Assembly: GCA_025350365.1 (NCBI GenBank)
Contig: JANXXY010000250.1
Span: 1-14,805 of the forward strand
Length of the DNA stretch: 14,805 bases
Direction: 5' to 3'
From: Bacteroidales bacterium
Lineage (GTDB): Bacteria; Bacteroidota; Bacteroidia; Bacteroidales; JAAUTT01
Position 1 is the first letter of the stretch; every line of letters begins with the position of its first letter. The notes under the pieces are model-generated. The model was given only the letters and a program-made list of their open reading frames with translations. It made no database searches and was not told the origin of the DNA. Below are positions 1 through 5,297 of this stretch, in pieces. The position numbers and the translations under genes were made by a program.

Positions 1-227
1 CACCTATAAAAATAAACATGAGGTGAATAAACTCTGACCGGCGGAACTCATTCCGTCTCGTTCCTCGACTTCATTCAAACAGCCGCCAATCAATATATGG
101 AATTTTATTTGATGCTACGCGGCTCATTTTCAAGTCCCATCATGGCGGTCTCTTGGTAGTAAAATAATTGAAGCCTCCATTTTAAGTCCCAGAAGGACGG
201 CGCATTTTTATTGACTTTAAAGTTTTA
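1..227. other. Non-coding left flank with short inverted repeats
   Basis: No convincing gene is seen here. The stretch holds several small dyads: CACCT at 1-5 with AGGTG at 21-25, CGGAA at 42-46 with TTCCG at 51-55 (4-nt loop), and GGCGG at 40-44 with CCGCC at 83-87. It is somewhat richer in GC than the neighbouring genes. It lies downstream of the minus-strand permease gene, so it would be that gene's 3' flank, but none of the hairpins is followed by a clear T-run in the minus direction. An old insertion or an intergenic repeat family are both possible. Confidence 0.4.
123..191. repeat. Imperfect 17-bp direct repeat pair
   Basis: CTCATTTTCAAGTCCCA at 123-139 and CTCCATTTTAAGTCCCA at 175-191 differ only by two compensating one-base shifts, and their starts are 52 bp apart. 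Each copy is followed by a short hairpin-forming stretch: CCAT/ATGG at 137-145, and GTCC/GGAC at 186-198. This resembles degenerate copies of a small intergenic repeat family, but the window alone cannot show whether it recurs in the genome. Confidence 0.4.
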
Positions 228-1136
228 TTATTTTTTTCTTGTAAAAATTATCACAAATGAAGCTCCCATTAAAGCAATAACTGCACCAACAATACTAATA
301 ACCGACAAATGCTCGGATTTTAGCCAGGTTACCTGCATATTCGTAAGTACATACAACAACAAAAAAGTTATAATAGGATTCATTGTAATAATAACGCTTA
401 CTTTGTTAGCCTCCAAATGACGAAAAGCCATGGCAATGGCGCCATAAGCAACCAACGTGTTAATTCCAAGAAATAACATTAGCATCCATGAGCTAAAACT
501 GAGATGCACAAAACCCTCATATGATGTGAATGGAGAAATTATAAATGCGTTAAAACCAAAAATAAATAAGTTTAACTGATTTATTGAAACTGTTTGTATT
601 AGCTCCTTCTGCAAAACTGCATACATAGCCCATGATGCAGAGGCAATTACAAGCCAAAGAATTCCTAAAGAGTATTGGCTTTGATTAGTTATGGCATGCA
701 AGTGATCGCGGTAGAATAGACTTAATCCGGCAAGTAAAATCAAGAAACCTGTAATGTGCTTCCAATTAATTTTTTCCCTGAAAATAAAAATACCGGCTAA
801 AGCAAATAATACCGGTCCAAGCTGAATAAACACCTGAGCGCTCGATGTAGTTGTATATTCCACTCCTTTCATAAAGCCAAAATAATTAAGAACCAGACAC
901 AACGATGCAATTATAAGTTTTAAAGGAGGTCTTTTAAAAATTAAAAATGCCTGAGGCCTCTTAACCAAATGGAATACAAACATCAAAAGGAATGCAATGA
1001 TAAACCTTACCCATACAATAGAAATAGATGGCAAAACGTTAAGGGAAACTTTTAATGCGATGGCTAACACACCCCACATAAGCGCTGCTATAATTGCATA
1101 TACAACACCCTTAAAATGGTCAGAAGAATTTGTCAT
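228..1136 (-). CDS. DMT superfamily transporter, EamA family
   Basis: A 302-residue, highly hydrophobic protein with the two-fold repeat of the drug/metabolite transporter superfamily. The first EamA unit spans about residues 13-141, and the second about 158-297, giving roughly ten membrane helices in the inner membrane. The stretch at about 119-139 (REKINWKHITGFLILLAGL) is the typical end of the first EamA repeat, and the length is normal for the family. These proteins are secondary transporters, often exporters of metabolites or amino acids. The substrate cannot be read from sequence. The ATG start has no Shine-Dalgarno sequence, which is usual in Bacteroidota. It lies 160 bp downstream of a cupin gene on the same strand, so cotranscription is possible but not shown. 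Confidence 0.85.
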   Translation of the reverse strand: MTNSSDHFKGVVYAIIAALMWGVLAIALKVSLNVLPSISIVWVRFIIAFLLMFVFHLVKRPQAFLIFKRPPLKLIIASLCLVLNYFGFMKGVEYTTTSSAQVFIQLGPVLFALAGIFIFREKINWKHITGFLILLAGLSLFYRDHLHAITNQSQYSLGILWLVIASASWAMYAVLQKELIQTVSINQLNLFIFGFNAFIISPFTSYEGFVHLSFSSWMLMLFLGINTLVAYGAIAMAFRHLEANKVSVIITMNPIITFLLLYVLTNMQVTWLKSEHLSVISIVGAVIALMGASFVIIFTRKK

Positions 1137-1189
1137 AAAAAAAATTGAGGTGCAAAGAAAACACTTTTTTTGTCACCAAAATAGGACAG

Positions 1190-1201
1190 AATACCGGTAT
1201 T
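1190..1201. promoter_or_regulatory. 12-bp perfect palindrome upstream of the EamA gene
   Basis: AATACCGGTATT is self-complementary and sits 54 bp upstream of the EamA start codon, in the gap between the cupin and permease genes. It could be a binding site for a dimeric regulator. A single 12-bp palindrome in AT-rich DNA can also arise by chance, and no good -7/-33 pair was found beside it. Confidence 0.25.
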
Positions 1202-1296
1202 TTGTTTCAGATATACAAATTGAACAAGGATCTAGCTATAAAATACAAAAGCCAGGAGAAAACTTTTTATAAAATGATTTTAATAGTTATTTGTCG

Positions 1297-1632
1297 TTAC
1301 AAAAGAAAACCCTCACGGACGGGAGAGAACGTATCAATTAACCGAACATGGGTACATAATGTTTGAATACAATGAGGAATATCACAGGGTACAGAAAACG
1401 AATCACCCTCTTTTAAAAACGACATTTCACCACCAATAAAAACATTTAATTCCCCTTTAGCCACATACGATATTTGTTCGTGCTTGTGAGAATGCGGTAA
1501 ATCAGGTTTAGAAGCAGGACCATTGGTAAAATCGATCACTACCATCATCAGATTGTTCAAATGTATAATTTTCCGTTGAACGCCTGATGCAACTTCAAAA
1601 GCCTTGGTTTCTTTATCAATCATTATTGCCAT
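1297..1632 (-). CDS. KdgF-like cupin protein (unsaturated-uronate linearisation candidate)
   Basis: A 111-residue single-domain cupin. Metal-site residues are visible as H47, H49, Q53 and H87 (motif HSHKHEQ at 47-53, then GD...P...PH at 76-87). The C-terminal stretch at 97-110 (VRLIDTFSPVREGF) carries D100, F102 and R106, which matches the Asp/Phe/Arg active-site set described for KdgF. Length also fits KdgF. KdgF converts 4,5-unsaturated monouronates released from pectin or alginate into the linear ketonised form in the cytoplasm; no signal peptide is seen here. No lyase, kduI/kduD or kdgK is in the window, so the pathway role rests on motifs alone. A second ATG at codon 4 could be the true start. 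It may share a transcript with the EamA gene downstream. A generic sugar-binding cupin remains possible. Confidence 0.6.
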   Translation of the reverse strand: MAIMIDKETKAFEVASGVQRKIIHLNNLMMVVIDFTNGPASKPDLPHSHKHEQISYVAKGELNVFIGGEMSFLKEGDSFSVPCDIPHCIQTLCTHVRLIDTFSPVREGFLL

Positions 1633-1724
1633 AGAATTTTTATTTATTTTTTTTACCGGAAAATACTATAATTCTTCGATTTTGCCAGATATCGCAACAA
1701 TTTATAGCATTTTTAAAGTTTCGA

Positions 1725-1754
1725 TTGTTATACGAATAAGTTTTATTTAATTTG
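1725..1754 (+). promoter_or_regulatory. Possible larE promoter
   Basis: TTG at 1725-1727 is followed after 19 nt by TTAATTTG at 1747-1754, one mismatch from the Bacteroidota -7 box TAnnTTTG. If used, transcription would begin near 1760, which fits translation from the ATG at 1776 and excludes the upstream in-frame TTG at 1752. Confidence 0.3.
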
Positions 1755-1775
1755 TATAATTTAAGACATGGAAGT

Positions 1776-2582
1776 ATGAATATCGACAACAAATATAACA
1801 AATTGCAATCTATTCTCACCGAGATGGAAGAGGCTGTAATAGCTTATTCCGGAGGCGTTGACAGCGCATTTCTTTTAAAAGTGGCAGTAGATGTGCTTGG
1901 CGATAAAGCTCAGGCAGTGCTTGCTGTTTCGCCAACCTACCCTTCGCGTGAATTTGAAAAAGCCAAAGAGGTTGCAGCAGCCATTGGTGCAAAACTAACG
2001 ATTATCGAAACCAATGAAATGGAGGACGATAAATTTCGTTCAAACCCTGTTAACCGCTGTTATTTTTGTAAAAGTGAATTGTTTACGGAGATCACAAAAC
2101 TTGCCAAAACAAACAGGTATAAAAACTTGGTTGACGGATCAAATTTCGACGATTTGGGCGATCATCGTCCGGGCATGAAAGCACTGAAAGAGCAAGGCGT
2201 TAGAAGTCCATTGCAGGAAGCCGGATTAAATAAAGCAGAAATCAGAGAACTTTCAAATCGTTTAGGACTGCCCACATGGGATAAAGATGCTTTAGCCTGC
2301 CTCTCATCAAGGTTTCCTTATGGTGAAACCATCGATTTGCAAAAACTACGGATGGTGGATGAAATAGAGAATTATATGTTTGATCTGGGATTTCGCAATA
2401 TAAGAGCGCGGCATCAAAAAACGACGTTAAAAATTGAAGTATCTCCCGCCTGCCTGAAACGATTTTTTGAAGATGAAACCCGGCAAAAAGTGGTTGCAAA
2501 GGCAAAATCGCTGGGGTATAAATATGTTACTGTGGATTTGGAAGGTTACCGGCAGGGTAGTATGAATGAGGTGTTAAAGTAA
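1776..2582 (+). CDS. larE: ATP-dependent sulfur transferase LarE, three-cysteine type
   Basis: A 268-residue PP-loop protein. SGGVDS at 25-30 is the ATP-pyrophosphatase loop that adenylates the substrate carboxylate. LarE inserts sulfur into the pyridinium-dicarboxylate precursor of the nickel-pincer nucleotide used by lactate racemase and related LarA enzymes. C175 in ACLSSRFPYG aligns with the sacrificial cysteine C176 of Lactobacillus plantarum LarE. This protein also has C95 and C98 in NRCYFCK, which L. plantarum LarE lacks. Three cysteines mark the branch proposed to carry a [4Fe-4S] cluster and act catalytically. I chose ATG 1776 over an in-frame TTG 24 nt upstream because the family starts near here and the TTG lies in a promoter-like box. 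No larA, larB or larC is in the window. Confidence 0.88.
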   Translation: MNIDNKYNKLQSILTEMEEAVIAYSGGVDSAFLLKVAVDVLGDKAQAVLAVSPTYPSREFEKAKEVAAAIGAKLTIIETNEMEDDKFRSNPVNRCYFCKSELFTEITKLAKTNRYKNLVDGSNFDDLGDHRPGMKALKEQGVRSPLQEAGLNKAEIRELSNRLGLPTWDKDALACLSSRFPYGETIDLQKLRMVDEIENYMFDLGFRNIRARHQKTTLKIEVSPACLKRFFEDETRQKVVAKAKSLGYKYVTVDLEGYRQGSMNEVLK

Positions 2583-2756
2583 ACATTTCGGTAATTTTTC
2601 AGCAATATTCTTAAAATGAAATACTTATACCTATTGAAATGTTTTTTATTTCTATGTATTTCAACGTATTACATTTTATAAAATTCAATTATGAAAAAAC
2701 AAAATTCAGTCAAAACATTTTATTTTCATGATAAATTCAAATTGAATTCTAATATT

Positions 2757-2778
2757 TGTGTACCATAATTGGTACACA
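2757..2778. promoter_or_regulatory. Operator palindrome of the toxin-antitoxin operon
   Basis: Perfect 9-bp arms TGTGTACCA (2757-2765) and TGGTACACA (2770-2778) are separated by TAAT. The palindrome ends 14 bp before the antitoxin ATG. Each arm contains TGTAC or its complement, which resembles the TGTACA core bound by YefM at the E. coli yefM-yoeB operator. It is the natural site for autoregulation by the antitoxin or the antitoxin-toxin complex. A second, weaker palindrome (AATTCAA/TTGAATT, 2734-2748) lies just upstream. Confidence 0.65.
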
Positions 2779-2792
2779 TAATATATTGAAAC

Positions 2793-3065
2793 ATGTTAGT
2801 AATAAGCAGTAGAGCATTTAGAGACAGTCAAAAAAAGTATTTTGATTTGGCAAAGCGGGAAAGAATAATTATCAAAAGAAAAAACGAGTTTATGGAGCTT
2901 GTTCCAAGAGGCAATGTTATTCCTGACAATCCAAGCCCAAGCAATGACTTATGGTTTAATAACCCTATGAATATAGAGTCTCTTAACCATTCCATTGAGC
3001 AGGCTAAAAATGGACAAACGGTAACACTTACCGAAGCTCTGCAAAAAGAACTTTTTGGACTATGA
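2793..3065 (+). CDS. Type II antitoxin, Phd/YefM family
   Basis: A 90-residue protein starting MLVISSRAFRDSQKKYFDLA, the typical N-terminal DNA-binding region of Phd/YefM antitoxins. The hydrophobic-basic strand RIIIKRKNEFMELVPRG at about 24-40 is the end of that fold. The acidic/amide-rich C-terminal part (about 45-90) is the region expected to wrap and neutralise the toxin. It is the first gene of a two-gene operon, overlapping the toxin start by 4 nt (ATGA). It should bind the palindrome at 2757-2778 and repress its own operon. The family assignment comes from residue pattern and context. The length is typical. Confidence 0.8.
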   Translation: MLVISSRAFRDSQKKYFDLAKRERIIIKRKNEFMELVPRGNVIPDNPSPSNDLWFNNPMNIESLNHSIEQAKNGQTVTLTEALQKELFGL

Positions 3066-3334
3066 GTTATATTGAGATTACCAAGAACGCTCTTGAAGGC
3101 ATTCAAAAACTTAAGAAATCAGGTGATTTAGCTGCTGTAAAAAAGCTAAATAAATTACTTGGTGAATTACGAGAGCATCCTGAAAAAGGAACACGCCAAC
3201 CAGAACAACTAAAATATATCTATGCCGGCAAATGGTCTCGTCATATTTCTGGCAAACACCGTCTTATCTATGAAATACACGAAGATATAGTTACGGTTGT
3301 TGTATTCAGTACATTTGGGGATTACGCGGATTAA
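3062..3334 (+). CDS. YoeB/Txe-family toxin with altered catalytic C-terminus
   Basis: A 90-residue RelE-fold protein of the YoeB/Txe family, whose members cut mRNA in the ribosomal A site. Family marks are the G-x-P/Q-E-x-LK segment with E48 (aligns with E46 of E. coli YoeB), GKWSRHI at 56-62 and KHRLIY at 65-70 with R67 (aligns with R65). E. coli YoeB ends in the catalytic pair H83-Y84; here the matching stretch is FGDYAD, so the histidine is Asp87 while Tyr88 is kept. The start codon overlaps the antitoxin stop codon, which implies translational coupling. The histidine change may weaken or alter activity. I do not see a frameshift or truncation. Confidence 0.82.
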   Translation: MSYIEITKNALEGIQKLKKSGDLAAVKKLNKLLGELREHPEKGTRQPEQLKYIYAGKWSRHISGKHRLIYEIHEDIVTVVVFSTFGDYAD

Positions 3335-3382
3335 AAATGTCAATTTATTATTCCCTGAAATAAAAATTTAAATAAAATCCGA

Positions 3383-3485
3383 TATATTTGCGAGTCGGTT
3401 ATCGATTGATAAGTATAGCCTAAAAAGCAGAAGTTGAAAAATTATCTAACTATTGAAAGTAGTACCAGGCCTTAATTACCTGGCA
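3383..3485 (+). ncRNA. Possible small transcript between the toxin gene and guaB
   Basis: TATATTTG at 3383-3390 matches the Bacteroidota -7 box TAnnTTTG exactly, but no plus-strand gene follows it. About 75 nt further on is a hairpin (TACCAGG 3463-3469, CCTGGCA 3479-3485) followed by CTTTGTTTC. Together these could bound a transcript of roughly 90 nt. No -33 TTG lies at the expected distance, so this is a weak candidate. It does not look like a tRNA or another RNA family I know. Confidence 0.15.
3463..3485. terminator. Hairpin between the toxin gene and guaB ends
   Basis: TACCAGG (3463-3469) and CCTGGCA (3479-3485) pair over 7 bp with one wobble around a 9-nt loop. It sits 15 bp past the guaB stop codon on the minus strand and 128 bp past the toxin stop on the plus strand. 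The plus-strand side is followed by CTTTGTTT, and the minus-strand side lacks a T-run. It may act as a modest terminator for the convergent genes. Confidence 0.35.
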
Positions 3486-3499
3486 CTTTGTTTCTGATA

Positions 3500-4996
3500 C
3501 TATATGGTTGTTTCTTTCAAAATTACATCGTGTGCTCCACCCTCGATAATACTTGTTGAGGAAACTAAGTTGATTTTTGCATTTTCCTGTAAGTTGGGTA
3601 TTGTAATTGAACCACAACTGCACATGGTCGATTTTATTTTTCCAACGGTAATGTCGAGGTTATCCTTTAGTTTGCCGGCATAAGGAACATAACTATCTAC
3701 CCCTTCTTCGAATTTAAGGTTTTCATTGCCTCCCATGTCGTAGCGCTGCCAATTGCGGGCACGGTTAGATCCTTCACCCCAATATTCCTTTACATAGCTA
3801 TTCCCGATTTTAAGTTTTTTGGTTGGACTCTCGTCGAAACGGGCAAAATACCTTCCCATCATCAGAAAATCGGCTCCCATTGCCAGGGCAAGCACAATGT
3901 GATAATCCTGAACAATACCACCATCACTGCAAATAGGAATATAAATGCCTGTTTCATTGAAATAGTCGTTTCGAGCTTTGGCAACATCGATGATAGCTGT
4001 TGCCTGACCACGGCCTATCCCTTTCTGCTCGCGGGTGATGCAAATGGAACCTCCGCCAATACCGACTTTGATAAAATCGGCGCCGGCATTCACCAGGTAT
4101 AAAAAACCATCCCGGTCAACGACATTTCCACCTCCAATTTTCACTTTGCCATCGTAATGTTTTTTAATGTATTGAATGGTTTCCTTCTGCCATTCCGAAA
4201 AGCCATCCGATGAATCAACGCACACCACGTCAACACCGGCTTCAACTAATTTTGCTACTCTTTCTCTGTAATCTTTCGTATTAATGCCCGCACCAACCAT
4301 CAGTTTTTTATTGGAATCGGATAATTCATAGGGATTACCCTTGTGATCGTCATAATCTTTGCGAAAAACAAAATATTGCAGATTTTGATTTTCATCAATA
4401 ATGGGAAGACAATTCAGTTTAAGATCCCAGATAATTTCGTTCGCATCGGTTAACGAAACTCCCCATTTTCCGACAATCAGGCTCGAAAACGGAGTCATAA
4501 AATCTTTAATCTTTTTATCAGGTGAATCGCGTCCGATACGGTAATCGCGACTGGTGATTATTCCCTGCAATTTACCATTTGGAGAACCATCAGCGGTGAT
4601 TCCCATAGTAGAATGTCCGGTTTGCTCTCTTAACCTCATCACATCATCCAATGTGTTTTCAGGAGTTAAATTGGCATCGCTTATTACAAATCCCGCCTTG
4701 TATTTTTTAACCCTTCGCACCATCTCAGCTTGAGTTTCAATGGATTGAGATCCATAAATAAACGACAAACCGCCATTTCTTGCAAGAGCAATTGCCAAAT
4801 TATGGTCTGATACAGATTGCATAATGGCTGATACAAAAGGAACATTCAGCTCAATTTCAGACTTTTCTCCTCTTTTAAACTTAACAAGCGGAGCCTTTAA
4901 TGAAACATTTTCAGGAGTACATTCTTTGGTAGTTAAATCGGGAATTAATAAGTACTCATTAAAAGTTCTTGAAACCTCATTAATAAACTGTGCCAT
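3500..4996 (-). CDS. guaB: IMP dehydrogenase, Tritrichomonas foetus-like branch
   Basis: A 498-residue cytoplasmic enzyme that oxidises IMP to XMP with NAD+, the committed step to GMP. The (beta/alpha)8 barrel is interrupted at about 105-225 by a CBS-pair (Bateman) region. The catalytic loop GGGSICITREQKGIGRGQ spans 314-331, with Cys319 as nucleophile and Thr321 nearby. Asp358 in SDGG binds IMP. The mobile flap at 403-440 contains KEYWGEGSNRARNWQRYD with the Arg418-Tyr419 pair. These numbers coincide with those of the T. foetus enzyme, and K310 and E431, tied there to low mycophenolic acid sensitivity, are also present. The gene stands alone, with its own promoter-like element just upstream. 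A second, standard guaB elsewhere in the genome cannot be excluded. Confidence 0.93.
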   Translation of the reverse strand: MAQFINEVSRTFNEYLLIPDLTTKECTPENVSLKAPLVKFKRGEKSEIELNVPFVSAIMQSVSDHNLAIALARNGGLSFIYGSQSIETQAEMVRRVKKYKAGFVISDANLTPENTLDDVMRLREQTGHSTMGITADGSPNGKLQGIITSRDYRIGRDSPDKKIKDFMTPFSSLIVGKWGVSLTDANEIIWDLKLNCLPIIDENQNLQYFVFRKDYDDHKGNPYELSDSNKKLMVGAGINTKDYRERVAKLVEAGVDVVCVDSSDGFSEWQKETIQYIKKHYDGKVKIGGGNVVDRDGFLYLVNAGADFIKVGIGGGSICITREQKGIGRGQATAIIDVAKARNDYFNETGIYIPICSDGGIVQDYHIVLALAMGADFLMMGRYFARFDESPTKKLKIGNSYVKEYWGEGSNRARNWQRYDMGGNENLKFEEGVDSYVPYAGKLKDNLDITVGKIKSTMCSCGSITIPNLQENAKINLVSSTSIIEGGAHDVILKETTI

Positions 4997-5027
4997 AACA
5001 TAGGTTTTTTGATAAATAAAAATTTGG

Positions 5028-5058
5028 CAAAAATAATTAAGTGTTCCAATATTACCAA
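5028..5058 (-). promoter_or_regulatory. guaB promoter
   Basis: On the minus strand, TTG (complement of CAA at 5056-5058) is followed after 20 nt by TATTTTTG (complement of 5028-5035), an exact TAnnTTTG -7 box. Transcription would start near 5021 and leave a leader of about 25 nt before the ATG at 4996. Confidence 0.55.
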
Positions 5059-5129
5059 GACTTTTTATCTAATAAAAATTTCTTATCATAAAACTTATCA
5101 AGAATATAGAAATCGTGAATAAAAGTGCA

Positions 5130-5159
5130 TTGAAAGAGAATAAACTTTCACTAAATTTG
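5130..5159 (+). promoter_or_regulatory. mprF promoter with a dyad in its spacer
   Basis: TTG at 5130-5132, a 19-nt spacer and TAAATTTG at 5152-5159 fit the Bacteroidota promoter pattern exactly. The spacer carries an inverted repeat, TGAAAG (5131-5136) and CTTTCA (5145-5150). That is where a MerR-like activator or a blocking repressor would bind. The leader to the ATG at 5298 would be about 130 nt, and I see no known riboswitch in it. Confidence 0.5.
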
Positions 5160-5297
5160 AGATTTAAAAACTTTTCTTAAACTAAACTTTTATTATATTG
5201 GACTTTTTTCCTTAAAGGGTTCAAATATTAATTATCATGTTGATTAAAAAAAGTATACAAGTTCCACGATTCCTTTACTAAACACAACTATTTATTT

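Noticed and set aside
997..1366. Plus-strand open frames over the EamA start and the EamA-cupin gap
   Set aside because: They are composed of antisense and intergenic DNA, overlap each other and resemble no protein.
1752..1775. In-frame TTG start for larE, adding 8 residues
   Set aside because: The TTG is inside a promoter-like box, and the ATG at 1776 gives the usual family start.
2634..2664. TTGAAAT/ATTTCAA dyad as a larE terminator
   Set aside because: The stem is AT-only apart from one G-C pair, the loop is long and no T-run follows; competing pairings exist.
2691..2768. 25-codon ORF beginning MKKQNSVK between larE and the antitoxin gene
   Set aside because: It ends inside the operator palindrome, has no visible ribosome site and is low-complexity; chance is more likely.
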